64,000 bases of DNA. Source: Pseudoscleropodium purum. Its lineage: Eukaryota > Streptophyta > Bryopsida > Hypnales > Brachytheciaceae. Of the stretch, positions 38,451 through 51,620 are shown piece by piece; within the stretch, counting starts at the first letter, position 1; each line of letters begins with the position of its first letter. The position numbers and the translations under genes are program-made. The stretch lies in contig OZ017801.1 in assembly GCA_963969395.1 (NCBI GenBank), forward strand, positions 5,892,501 to 5,956,500. The letters are read 5' to 3'. The notes beneath the pieces were generated by a model, which did no database searches, was not told the origin of the DNA, and was given only the letters and a program-made list of their open reading frames with translations.

Positions 38451-41400
38451 TCATGTCATATTCCTTTTGACCAAACGAATTGGATAAGCTTTAAGTGTTC
38501 TAACTGGATGTTCTGCCACTCCTTTTTCAGGTCCACACCTTTCCCAACTGCAATAGGCAAAACATGTACAAATGAATTTTAATTTTCTCGATTACACAAA
38601 CACACATCCACTATATTTCAAATTGTTCTATTCCAAGTCCTAAAGCCACTTAAATTCCACTATATAAACTTCTCTAAGGACAAATGCTCATTTACTTTAG
38701 GACTTGGTTTCAAATGTATAGAAGAAAAATACATGGTGGTATATTGCAAATGAACCTTTTCAAGAAAGGTTTAAAAAAATTTGATTCCAAAATAGTAATA
38801 TTAGGCCAAGTTTCAAGACAACTATGTTACTCTCATTAATTGAATGTTTATTCAAACAAATGAAGCTTTAAGACCTATAATTGGTGTAATTTGTCAAATT
38901 AGATCAAATTCAAATCTTAAAGCTTAGTCTATTCAAGCAAACATTCTATTGGTGTCTTTTTTGGCTAATTAAGAATAAAATAAAACTTTTATACCTTCAA
39001 TTCAATGTGACCCCTTTCAATAGAGACCTAGATGTTCAAAATTCAAAGAAATGAGTTTCAAAACTTGACATTATGTATAATAATTTTCTTGACTTCCCAA
39101 ATCTAAAGGTTAGCTAATCTTCATATTGTAAAATGACATTTGACATAACTAACAAACATTGAACTATTGTCGACTACATTGTGCATATGGTAGTCTATTC
39201 TAAAAATGATCATGATACAAGGACATTTTGTTTTCTTCATGTACCAATATTTAGTATATATTTAAAGAGATGGTCACTTTTAATGACCATTGCTTTTTAA
39301 CTTCAAAATTTTTGTAACAAATTCCACAAAGGTCAAAAAAATATGAAACTACTTTAGTTAGATGCCAATTCTCCTTTTTCCCTACTAAAATTTAGTGAAA
39401 ATTGTTTCTAGGGGTTTAGCTTCCCCCAAATGGAAATCAACTTTTAAATGGTTACTTTAAGAGCAAAGTATCTTCTTCACCATATTGCATGATAAACCTT
39501 AAAAACATTGAAGCTATTGAAACTATTGTTCATTTCAATGAGCATAATGAGTGCTTGTCATCTTACCTGTAATTTGTGAGAAGATGATGGATGATGAACA
39601 TTGTCTCTGTGAGTGCAACTTCACTTCCAAGGCAATAATGTGGACCTTGGCCAAAAGGCAAGAAAGTATTTGGATTAAGCTTCTCCTGCTAAAAATTCCA
39701 ACAATCCAAGATTAGACTCAATAAAACAATTCTTACACACTATCCAAGGAAATTGGAAATGAGGAGCAAAATCAATAAAAGGGATTTCCACATAGTGATT
39801 TCCACAAGTGCAAGCTTCATATGAAAACAATCTCAAATCAAAATAGGTCTAGTTGACATGAAATTCAAAAATTTAATTGCATTTTGGGATTGTAAAAAAC
39901 ATAGTGCACATACAGCAAATCTAGATGGATTGAACTCTTGTGGATTCGGGTGGTGTTTTGGATCAAAATGAAGGGAAGTTGCTGATGGCCACACATAAGA
40001 ACCTTTGCGAAAGACTAAACCTGTGAAGAAGTAAAAGATATTCAAAAACCAAAAAATATCTAAACAAAGTCTAAATCAAATGCCTAACACAATAACTTTT
40101 ACAACTCTATTATCTTTAAGCACACTAGCTTTTTACATAGTGATTAACACTTTATCAAAGTTTGGTCTTTGAAAGACTATACCTTCTAATTACTCAACTA
40201 TATTCAAAATGGTTTTAGCCCAAAAGAAAAAAATAATTGATTTGTAAAGGAACTAGTAGAAACTCAAAAACAATCTTGGAAATAATAACCTTATATTTGT
40301 AATTTTGATGAATTTTAATGTGCCAAAATGTAGGACTTTTAAGTTCTTAGAGGCTTGCTTTCTTAGTTGCCTAATTGAAAAACTTAAATCTAGAATAAAC
40401 ATAGATATGAGAAAAAGAGAGAGATCAATGACCTCCTAGTTCAAGAAAGTCATCTCAAGCTACTCTAGTTGTTAATTTAGAGCCCTTTCCCTAATGTGAC
40501 AAATTTGAACATATAAGAGCAAGTGAAGACAAGTAATAGGAAAGAACTTGTACCATTGTAATCAACATCTTGGCTGGCTTGCCGTGGAAATATAAGAAAA
40601 AATTCAATCCTCAAGACCTCGTAGATAACCTATATGTTATTGCAATGATTAAGAATTAGTAGCAAAAATTGCCAAATTTTAGATTACATGAAATAACCAA
40701 AGAATATTACAATAAAAAGAAACTTAAACCACTTCTCCAATTCAAACAATACCAATGATAATATTCAAACAATATCTAAAGAGGAAAACATCATTGTGAT
40801 TGTAATATTTCATGGATAAATTTTCTAGTTAGAATTACAAGCAAAGGCCAAAATAAATTACTTGTAGAAGATAAGGCATGCTTTTCTTGGCCTTGAACCA
40901 GGTCAATGACTTGTCTTCAATCATCTTTTGTCGAAGACAATCTTGTTCCTCCTAAATGAAATAGTTTCAACATTGAAAGAAATTATTTAGCAAAACTCAT
41001 CATATATGCCTCGGAAGAGCATGCACTTAGTTGAAATGAATTTTCCACAAAAGTACAACATGAAAAACTTTGTGTTATACTACAAAACCCTATTAACTTG
41101 CTGATACTCTATGAACTCATTTGTTTGCATACAAAAACTAGGCCTCTTGAAATTTGTTCACCCATTTATAAACATGCTTTGCTACAAACCTAAAGTAAGA
41201 TATTTGCCCTCATTTTAAGATTTAAAAGAGCTTCAACCAATATTCAAACAATTGTGGTATGCCAAAAATTAGAACAAAGCATTCCACAACTCTACAAATG
41301 CAAAAACACCCTCAATAGACTTGAATGATTGCCGGTGATCTAATAAGTACACTATTATGAGATTTGAAGCGAAGTGCAAATTTCTAAATAACATTGTTTT

Positions 41401-44277
41401 ACAAAGTATGCCAACTCTATACTCTAAACACTTATCGTCATAATTTTAGTTGTAGAAAATCTTTGAAGGACCAAGTATCATTGTGAAAATCGAATATCTA
41501 GCATCTGAAAATCAAGAGAGAAATGTACTAGATAACTCTGCAAATTTGTAGGAGGGCCATAAGAAACAACCCTTGACAGCAGCTACCGAGTTGCAAGAAC
41601 TAGCAACAAGTAGGTGCTTTCAAACCATTGATTTGCACAACCCTTCTCCAAATTTGAGTAATCTTGCAGCACCTTTCCTCATCCTCTACCAAGTGTTATC
41701 TTCCATGTCAAATGTAACAATTGTGTAGCAGTCAAAGTATCAATTCCCCACCTAAATTAGGAAATGAGTGTATCCGATCACTTACAACCATACTTGTTCT
41801 CAACAAGTGAAAAAAACTGTCCACAAACACAGAATTTGCGTGGTATGGAATTTGAAAAGTCTAGAAAGCTTTCATCTCATCATAAATTTATAAAAAAAAC
41901 AAGATTTCACCTGAACACGTTGGCGTACTTCTGGAAAGTTATCCAGGTATTTTATAATCCACGAAATCAAAGAAGAAGGTGTAGAAGAAGCAGCGAACAT
42001 CACAATCACCATGATGCAACATGTTTCGAAATCTGGAAATTCATCATCCCCAATGCTCATAAGAGTATTTAATACGTCATCCTGTTGGATACCAGCTTTC
42101 CTTCTCCTTGAGATTTCACTTTGAATGCGGGAGAAGAGAACTTGTTTGGCCTGATTCAACAATTCCACGAGGTGGGCAACACAGTTAGTTCATCAACATT
42201 CCATTTTGGTCATGCTGGAAATTCTTAAGGTAGTCATGTCAAATAAACACAGAGACATGTGTCAAAGGGGTGAAGCATTTGTAGATAGCTCTCAAAGAAG
42301 CTGAACTTAAGATATCCACTAAGGCGTACTTTACGTTTTCAAACTCTGTTCAAAAAACCAAGACTGAAGTGCATAATTAGACACGAAAAACCTCGAATAT
42401 TAATATCTCTGGTGAATACTATGAGCAAGTTCATGAAGAAGTTGCGACTTGAATCACCCCTCCATGGAAACAATAGATATTCTACGGACTCATGACTTGA
42501 AGACTCAACATTGTCATCGAATTTTGCAGCAACCTCTGGTTCTACCCCTTTCAGTATCCGGAACATTACAATAGAAGACTAATGACTAAAAAGGCAGAAT
42601 GGAAATGCTCTGTACAACACACCTTCATCGCCTTGTGGAAACTGAATCCAGGAAAATTGATGGGTAAAGTCGCCAGACCTTCTCCTACGCAGTAGATTTC
42701 GTTCCTCATTTGGTCCATTACCTCCGAGCCCGGTTCGACATTCCTCCAAATAACGTGCATCCCCACATTAAATGCAAACTGCAGACAGTTCAAATTTTCA
42801 GTATGAATACCATTATCGATCTATCAAATAACCATCAATGAACAGTCTACCTACATCATCGTGGAACACCTGCGGACGAGGAACACTAACAATGAACAGT
42901 GAGCTTTCACTGTCACAACTGTTCTTTGGAAGAAAGAAACTGAAAGCTGTATGCATTGCAGAAAAAATTTAGTGAATAACGATACATAACATGTTATGCC
43001 GATTTAAAATTAGAGGTAAGTCGAACAAAATAAGGAAGAATTCTCAGAATAGGGAGGACATTTCTAAGACACAGAGTCCGCACCCTCATACGTGTGTTGA
43101 AAAGTGAACAAAGTCATGTCCACAAATTCCACCGTATTTTTCACCTAAACAAACTTCAATATCACAGCCATTGTAATTCTAACATGGAAATGAAAGCTCG
43201 AGGACGTAGATGGCTGTCCTGGTGCTTCCCAATACCTTTGATGACCATTTTTGAGCCAAAACCACACGATAAGAATTTGCGCCTTAGGCACACATTGAAC
43301 AAACTGGGTGAAAATTTGAGCACATAATCATATAATCAAGAGAGCAGTATAGTCCATAAACGTTGAATGTCTTCCGAGAAAACGTTGTATTGCTGACCTT
43401 GTGCGACTCCTCCACCGAGTTCACCACAGCTTGATTCTCCCAAGACTTGACAGTTTTCTCTGCCAAGGAGCTGATGAAAGGCAACTGCTTCTGAAGCCCA
43501 TCTCCGGAGGTAGCAGAGAGTAAACTCCTTCTGACGTGGGGCATCCTATCACCCAGAAACTTCTCCGGATGGAAAAGTCGACTATACTGCTCGGGATAGG
43601 CTGCTGGAAAAGATTCATGGGCAGTCGAAAGAACAAACTTGATGGTTTCAGGCGAATTGAGTAACGTGTACGTTTTGCCCATCAATGAAATGGTAAAAGG
43701 ATCTCCATATCTAAACACCCAAACAATCACAGAATGATTCCTTCTCTCAGACAAGACCTTTGCCATGAGTAAAGGCTACAATACAGAATCTAGGGACTAA
43801 GGGAATGCCTAACAACTAAAAATCAAATTAAGTCTGCTCGCGGTTGTACAAGGTTGTGAAAATTCATGACTTTTTCCTATGCTATTCAAACAATCCATAT
43901 TTCAACTTATCTATACGGTTTCAAACAACATGTGTTTCAGTTAGTGCGGTGGAATCCTCTTGAAAAACGAAAACGAAGGTTGAGATTAAAAAATGAACAT
44001 TCTACCAAGAAATCACTCAAAATGACTGAAGGCCAGGGGACAGAGTTTCCTACTGTTATAGGCAAAGCAACCATCGGGAAAACGAAACCCTCATTGTCAT
44101 TGTCCCGAACAACGGTGAGTGGTGAAGGGAGAAGAACCTGGCCAAGCGGGCAAGAAGGAATTCACGAGGTCCTCGATCGAACAGAACACCATCACCGAGG
44201 ATGCCCTTCAACACTCCAATGCAGACTGTTGCCAGGATTATCAGCGCTGTCAGCATCCATGCAACCTCCAACGCCAT
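38451..44277 (-). CDS. Cytochrome P450, CYP85-clan type, intact 9-exon gene
   Basis: Heme-thiolate monooxygenase family, anchored in the ER by an N-terminal helix; this clan acts on sterols, terpenoids and hormones. Exons: 44277-44138, 43710-43398, 42778-42623, 42150-41911, 40951-40862, 40629-40554, 40020-39914, 39685-39567, 38547-38451. Lengths total 1,338, giving 445 residues plus stop, all phases closing. Landmarks: anchor helix (residues 5-22), RYGDPF at the exon 1/2 join, LPINFPG near 190, I-helix FAASSTPSS at 255-263, ExxR as EVLR at 317-320, FNPSRF near 370, heme loop FGQGPHYCLG with Cys about 392, tail YPIRLVKR. Odd points: the proline-rich hinge after the anchor is absent, the I-helix lacks the acidic residue, and the heme-loop Arg is His. 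The closest relative is the pseudogene at 29-30.5 kb. Confidence 0.88.
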
Positions 44278-44990
44278 ATCGCTAACCTGCATCATATTAA
44301 ATAAGCCTTCACGTAATAAGCAATCCTTCCACTCAACGAGGCAATTGCAGGGGTGCAGAAAGGCTAAAATGCACTAAAGTACATCCACAACCAATAAGAT
44401 TTTCCCACTGAGAGTACAAAACCACAGCTCCACTTGAAATACTCTCCTCTCTCTCCACTTTCACCACAGCCAAGCTCTACTAACGTACTCTTCCGCACCC
44501 AACCCCCAAACAGTACGTAAAGCACCATTAATTCCCCCGTGCTCTGAATGTGACAACTGTCATTCCATTCCTCATCCTGTCCATACTCATCTCACAACAC
44601 TCGCATACAGAAACCCTCACATGACTCAGAAAACGCCATAATCTCCTTTCTGGGAAATAACACAACAATTGTCCGTTTCACACATCAATAGTCGAGCAAG
44701 AAGAAGCGCATTTTGTGCGGTCTCTCCTCAAGCAGTTAATACGTAGACTATTCTTCATCTTTATAGAGCGTAACGTCAAAGAAAATCAGTTGAAGTGCTT
44801 CCGAAAGGATCTGCTGTGTGGTCATTGTCATGTTCAACCATATGGTTCACGAAACTCACCACAAAATCAATTTGAGTATTAGTCTGTGATCAATAAGCGA
44901 AGAGCAAAGGATCGGAGTTCACGCACTCCTGACAAGTACACGTACAGATAATGCGCTCGCTCGAGATTGTCTGATAATTAGTAACTATGT
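42570..44990 (-). repeat. Segmental duplicate B (P450 5' half plus upstream flank)
   Basis: Partner of 28930-31250. It contains exons 1-3 of the intact gene and about 700 bases of 5' flank. Confidence 0.85.
44757..44768 (-). promoter_or_regulatory. TATA-like box upstream of the intact P450
   Basis: The minus strand reads CTCTATAAAGATG about 480 bases before the ATG. The pseudogene copy reads TTTGTAAAGATG at the same place and has about 27 extra bases. The TATA-like word therefore exists only where the spacer is absent. Its role as the real promoter is inferred. Confidence 0.35.
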
Positions 44991-45582
44991 GTGAAATCAC
45001 TGGGAGAGCTTCCAATTAAATCAATCCAGCAGCTAGCTTGATTACCTGGGTACCGCACAAATGGATACTTGAGAGGAAATTTAGTGGCGATGAACTCGAC
45101 GTCTGCAACGCAAGGCTAGGCAGCTTGGGTCCAGGGCTGAGAAACACACAGTTTCAAAGAATGGCTTGTACCTGGGTACCATTATATAGTAGCACTGTGA
45201 AGTGAATTGAGTGAGTCTTTCATTCAAGAATTTTTGGTGTGAGTCGGAAGGTTTAATTGAAGTGATGATTAGATGGGTCAATCACTACTGGATGTCAGAC
45301 GTGTTTTTCACGTTTACAGGTAATAATTCTTCAGAGTGTGGACGGGATCCGACGGAGCAGTACCCGGGAGAACTGAATGCACACAATCAATCTCCCGCAG
45401 CATCGATTTCGATCTGGCTGGAAGCGATTTGGGACAGAGTTTCCTCCCGCATTTCCGGTGTGCTGACTGCATGTGGTCTTTGTCATATCGGATGACAGGT
45501 TCGACGAGTTTCTTGACTGTAAAGAATGCCAGTTTCTGCCCTTGAACTTCAATTCCAAACTTAAATATGCCACGTTAACATG

Positions 45583-46665
45583 TACTGTACAGCAGCGTTC
45601 GGGAAGTTTTTTGAGTTGCCCCGGTAATTTTCCTCCTCTTTATAAAGGGACCGGTTTATTTTCCTAGAGGCACCGGTTGCATCTTCTCCTTATCAAAATC
45701 TTCCGGTTTATTTCCTCTAGTATCAAATTCTCACCAGCCAATTTCCTTCAACTTCAAATTTATAAAGGTTGCAATACATCCTCCATATAAGTCGGAAATA
45801 TTCTATTTTTCATGGCAATTAGGTTCAAAACTATTGCAATTGTCATTTAAGTATGTATTGTTCTCACATGTCTCAAATTTATCAACTCTTCATTGATCAA
45901 AGTATTTGCAACTTGATGTCAATGAGCAAGATTTCTTAGTTGATGCAATAACTTGATTCAACATAGCTTGAATATTGATATGCAAGTTTTGCATGGATTA
46001 CTTGTAAAACTTGTATATCATTGATGTTATTTGTCACAATGCCAAAATCCAACTTTGATATCAACCCTCAAACATCATCACTAATTGTAGTGGGTTAAGC
46101 AAGCAACTAGTAATGATCCCAAACAACCCTAAATACAACTAGATAACTATGACAATTCTAAGTGATAGGCACAAATAAATATATCAATTTGTAATACCAC
46201 AAAGAATCAATGGAAATCTTCATTTTCAAAATATTTAGCTCCTACAAAAAACTTGACAACTTCTTCATGATTACTCCAAAAACTATATAATACTCTTGCT
46301 CTACCACCAAGCTACCTCTACAATAAGAAAGATTCAAATACTAGACAAAGCGTCAATCTTTGTATACATCTTGAAAGTTAGTTTAAGAAGAAGTAGTGTC
46401 CACCTTGTCCAAGAAGATATGCACCTCTAGTAACCGGGGTATTAACCTTGAATTTTAAATTGCAAGCAACAAAGATCTGACAATTTCATGGAAGTGGTGG
46501 CTACCTAGCCCCCATTTATTTTTGCACACTGGTAGGTTGCCAATCCTACCAATGTTTTGTTCGGTTTAGGATCCTCCATTTTCACACTCCAACTGGTTAT
46601 TTTCCCAAAAGCACTGACTAACAATGAATTAACTACCGGTTCTTCCTGGACATTGCTGTACAGTA
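45583..46665. mobile_element. Candidate element bounded by TACTGTACAGCA inverted ends
   Basis: TACTGTACAGCA at 45583-45594 is matched exactly by TGCTGTACAGTA at 46654-46665, and the next dozen bases inward are about half matching (GGAAG shared). Copies of CCGGT(T)TATTTTCC-like text recur near both ends, in both orientations, like subterminal repeats. No coding frame and no clear target duplication. Confidence 0.4.
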
Positions 46666-46889
46666 CCAAACAAGTCTCATGTGTCCACCCCTACTACAAC
46701 TGAAATTCAGCAGTGACCCTATAACTTGGGAATGATACTAGAAGCTCAAAAATTCATGGAATTGCAAATCGTAAATCGTAAATTGGGTGTGGACTTTGGA
46801 AGGTAATGAAGTCTAGTTTCATGGCATATTCATTTATTACATTGAAATAGTCAAATCATACAACAATAGAACATTTTGTGGCATATTAT

Positions 46890-47830
46890 CTACCATCTAG
46901 TACTACCACCCTTGGCATTAATTACAACCTTCATCCAGTGAGGCATGCTAGCAAGGAGAATTTCAAGAGTCTCCATGCATATAGCTTCCCAAGCTTGCTC
47001 AATGCTTTCTATCAATTCACCTTTGTTGCTTGGCCTGGTCTCCATTTGTACAGAGTCTTTTAGAATCATCCATCCATTCTCTATGAGATTTAAGTTTGAT
47101 AAGTTTGCAAGCTATGTAATCTTTCTAATATTATGAGCTTCTAGCCATTGTTTGGGTAAGTTACTATGATGCATCAGGACACCATCTTCCATAAGGAAAA
47201 GACTTTGAAGATCATCATGTATATAGAAAAAACCACTCAATCGACCCTCGTATGTATACAATGTCAACAAAATCAACACTTGTTTGCTTATCGGATAGCA
47301 TAACAACAATCGGGCACTTCTCATAACCTGTAAAAGCACCCTGAATCATGACAGATGTGCGGCTGGATTTGAAAATGGGGGCCAAGCAAACCCATGAATA
47401 ACGTTCACACGATCGTTGCCAAACCTTCACTTATTAGGAATTTTTGCCTATTTCAAATGAAGCCTAATCTGTCCATATCACATTCATTCAATCTAATACT
47501 TTCCAAGCCTAATATTTTTGGGCAAACACCAATCTATCAGCCTTGTGCTTGTCATTAATAAAATGGCTTCTTTGCTGCAATGCAATTACAAAATCCTATA
47601 CATTTAATCTATATGTGGGCACACAAACTTTCTCGGTCATCTTTTCTATAATGGAGACAAGTGGAATGCATCTATTCTATGTAAGAATACATCCTAATTC
47701 CCTTCTACCTTAATTGGTCAGTTTACAACATCAACATACAACCTTACGAGTGACCATTGTTCCATAATTGTTGAATTTCTTTAATATATATTCAACAATG
47801 GAAAGTGGCATGCCTAACTTTACTACAATG
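46890..47830 (-). pseudogene. Dead Tc1/mariner-type (DD34E) transposase
   Basis: Minus-strand remnant of a cut-and-paste transposase. An N-terminal helix-turn-helix-like block (GMPLSIVEYILKKF) lies near 47810. The first catalytic Asp is in VIWTD near 47467, the central block is WQRSCERYSWVCLAP then SVMIQGAF, the second Asp is in LFLMEDG near 47185, and the Glu is in NLIENGW near 47075. Exactly 34 codons separate the second Asp from the Glu. The C-terminus reads VINAKGGSTRW then stop at 46890. At least five in-frame stops, including after the first Asp and before LANL, and frame disruptions make it non-functional. Plant mariners normally have 39 residues in that spacing, so this is not the usual plant type. 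Terminal inverted repeats were not identified. Confidence 0.8.
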
Positions 47831-50800
47831 CTACATTGTAACATCCTTGACAACTCATGCTAACTATGACACCTTTTTCCTTTGTGCTCAACAACCTACC
47901 ATTTTTGCACAATCAACACAAAAAAATACAATTAAAAATGCAAATGAACCTAGTCAAATTAAAAATAATGTATGACCTACAAGGAACATCATACCATAAT
48001 GTTATCAAGACAGGTATTGTAGAACATGATCTATTTTCCAAAAAATAGGCTAATGAATTGCCAAATCATCTTCAGTTAATGCATTTCAAATTCTAGCCAT
48101 CAAAAATACAGGTTTAGATGTGCACACAAACTGAAATTGGTCTAATCTTGAAGCATTTAAGACATGAATTAACACTCTCAATTTGCAAATTTCCAAATGA
48201 TGCAAGAAAGTTTACCTATATGTAATTCAAGCACTCTAAAATTTGCAAACTCCACTTGAAGATACAAAAGCCAGCCTTTGCATTCAAATTGCTATCATTC
48301 ACAAGATTTCAGAACAATTGCATAACAACAAAAGACTTGGATTTGCCTAAAGAGAGAAATAGAAAGAGAATTAGGAACTAGAAATCCACACATTCAACAT
48401 CTCCTCGAAAAAAATTTGTGTTGATTGAGTGCATATATAAGTTTCATTTGTAGAAAATTTTAGTTGGATATGAGCAAATGTATGACTTCCATGTGTCCAT
48501 ATTTCTAGAAGTTGTGTATATGAGTTTGGCATTGTAGTGACACTTGTTTGTTAATTTTGGTTTTTTATGAAGATTTTTCTAGTATCTCATTAATTGCTTA
48601 ATGACACATGTTTAAAGACTACTAATCCTAATTAATGTTACTAATTAGAGCCCCTGATTTGAAGAGGTGGACAATTGGGAGTGTTTTGAAGCAGCTAGAG
48701 TACTACTTAGAGATTAGGTTCGGTGTGGTCGGCGAATGAGACTTGCCTAGTACTATACATTTGGAAATCATTGAAGTAATTAAGTTAAAGTTAATTGTAA
48801 AGGAAAACCTATTTGAAATGGGGGTGTCAGAGGAAGGTATATTTAAGAATAGTACAAAAAAAACACAACACCAAATTCCATTGGATCTCAATTTTGCTGC
48901 TCTAAGGAGTTTCATCCCGTGTTTTTCCAAAATACAGCTCCTAGTTTCAAATTGTACACACTTTATGATCAACTTTATTATCCATTCAAATTTTTTGTTT
49001 AGTATAGAATGCAATTGAAATTGTTTTGTCTCCCATAGTTAACTTTCAATTCTTACACATTACCAAATTGTAGTTTTGAAGAGGCGGAACTCCATTTTTG
49101 CCTTAGTTTTTGGTAAATTGTTTCATTAAATATTCATCGTTTTGTATGACATTGGATTGAAAAGTGTAGATAATGAATTTTATTAATAAGATTGTAGAGC
49201 ATTAGATGAGATTCAGCTCCTTGAGAGGGTTGTGAGTTCCCTTACTAAAATCTGCGATCTCAGTCCCTATGTACTACCCTGCAACAGTTTTGTGACATGG
49301 CACAACGACTGCCACGTCTCTTTATTTATTAATTTAATTTAATTTTTAATTAAAAAAAATTCAACTTTTTTTGCATTTTAAAATTAAAAAATTAAAAAAA
49401 AAATTCTGATAGCGGCCATTTCTAGATTGCTTGGGGAACAGTGGTGGAAACAACTCCAAATGGCCTTTTGACCCCCCAAAAAACATCTAATGATATGTAA
49501 GAAACATCCATATGCACATTAGATTGTAGTGGTATTTTACATATACCTATCTTACATCATTTGCACATTGTCACCCCAACATTGAAATTCTAAAGATAGA
49601 ATTTTGAAACCTTTTTGGGATGTTTGTTGAAAGAAAATTGTGTTGATGGATGTTTTCTACATATCTCTTCAATCAAATAAAATAATTTGTCACTAATTGC
49701 TTTCAATGAATTATTATAATGAGACATAGAAATTGACTTAAAAAATTCACCAAAAGTAAAGTTTTTGTTTCTTCAGATTCAAATTTGATATAATTATTTC
49801 ATTATCATTGTGGAAGAACATAATAATAATCATTTGTACCAAAAAATACTTCTTACATTCTACATTATGCAAAATTCTTTTAATGGCACAAATAGGCATG
49901 TTATATATCTCTATTGTACAATAGACTTTACCCCTTGTTTGCACATTCATGTAAAATACATCTTTTTAATTGAAATTTTTTTTTTATTGTATCAAAAAAC
50001 TCATTGGAATATTGCACCACTTTTAATCCCTAAAGGACCACCCATAATCATTGACTTCAAGCCTCATTGCCCATAACTCTTTTTGCTACCATTTTGCAAC
50101 TAGCTATGAATGAAATATTTTATAATTGTTTTTTAGAGATGAAATTCTATATCTACTAGAAGTTATAAAATTTACAAAATTTGGGAATTTTTTTCAAAAT
50201 ATCAAGGCTCACTCAAGAAAACATAAAGAAAATTCATATCAAATACAAAATATACAAAAAAAATCAGAAAATTTCATCTCATATATATATAAAATATAAC
50301 ATCATGATATAAGCTAAAGCTATCATATCACTCTAAAATTGGACAATCAATGAACCATGGTTATAGGCTTAACGTTCATATTGCTATTGAATATAGAAAT
50401 TTTCAAAATTACTAATTGGAGTAGAAACTATAGTTTATAATCTTTATTTCATTAGTGTAATACAAATTCAAAAAACATCATTTTTATTTTTATAATTCAC
50501 TCCTATGGTAATAGCAAAAAATGGTCAAAGTACAATATATGGGTGGTTCCTAGATTTAACATCTTCTTTTGGAAAGTTAATAATACTATAATGAAAGAAT
50601 TTGCGATATTATTCAGTGAAAATGTACTCAAGCAACTTCAAAATTTTTATTGATGAAAAAACATTCCCTTCCATCTTACAGGCTTAAATGAAGTCATCCA
50701 AAGGATAGAAAATGTTCATAACATCTCAAGTTTGAAGGGTAAAGACTATGTGGTTATTTAATCTACAAAAGACTAATCCAAAATGGTTAAGTTTTGTTTG

Positions 50801-51210
50801 ACTTTGTATTAAAAAATCAAAAAAATTATGACAAATATTGAAATTGTAAGAGCTTGCCTAAAATCCATTTTGTCCCTTGAGGGGACAATGGGACTTTAGG
50901 GATTAAAATCAAATGCAATTGCTTGTTGAAATAAAAATTTGTTGAAAAGGTTTTGTAAGTGGCTTAAATTTTGAAAAAAGGAACAAACATTTCTAGAAAT
51001 TCAAATTTACCTAAATCCATGGTCATAGGTCCTTCATCCATTTTTTGGTAAAACAAATTTCTTACTCATAAGCTCACACGCTAGCAACCTTGCCAATTCT
51101 CTTAACTTCCTTGCATTGCAGGGTGATTTAGTGTAAGCTAGACATCTCAATTGCTTCTAAACTTTTTCATGATTGAACCTAACATTGTATACTTATGAAT
51201 GGTCAAAATT
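47831..51210. other. AT-rich intergenic, repeat debris, no gene seen
   Basis: Text near 49195-49330 and 49440-49500 (GAGCATTAGATGAGATTCAG, GACATGGCACAACGACTGCC) relates to the repeat family at 25.2-26.4 kb. No recognised coding frame. Confidence 0.45.
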
Positions 51211-51477
51211 CTCATTTTTTTGTAGAGTGAAAACTTGACTCCAAGAGGGTCTGAAGTTTGCTGAGCTGGTTTTGCAAGAATGAAAACAAGATTTTTTTTT
51301 TATCTCGCTTCAAACGTGATGATCTTTCAATTTCAATCCACATAGTCAAATGGACTGAAAACCAAACCTTCGCCCATCTCAGAGACTGAGGCCGAGTCTT
51401 TCCTACTGCCACCCTTCTTAGCGCGACCTGGGCTTCGTCTTGATGCTCTTCCATCATCCTCGCACTCAGATTCCCCG

Positions 51478-51620
51478 TCTGATAATTAGTGGGTGAAATC
51501 AATTGGAGAGCTACAGTAATGAAATCAATCCAGCAGCTTGATTATGTTACCTGCTGGGTGCCACACAGATGGAAACAAAGCTAAAGAGGAAATTGAGTGG
51601 CCATGAACTAGGTTTGAATT
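51478..51620 (-). repeat. Third fragment of the P450 upstream region
   Basis: TCTGATAATTAGT, GTGAAATCA, GGGAGAGCT-like, AAATCAATCCAGCAGC and TTGATTA...ACCTG...TGCCACACAGATGG follow the same order as at 44970-45070, with small indels. A piece of the DNA upstream of the P450 is therefore also present here without the gene. Confidence 0.65.
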
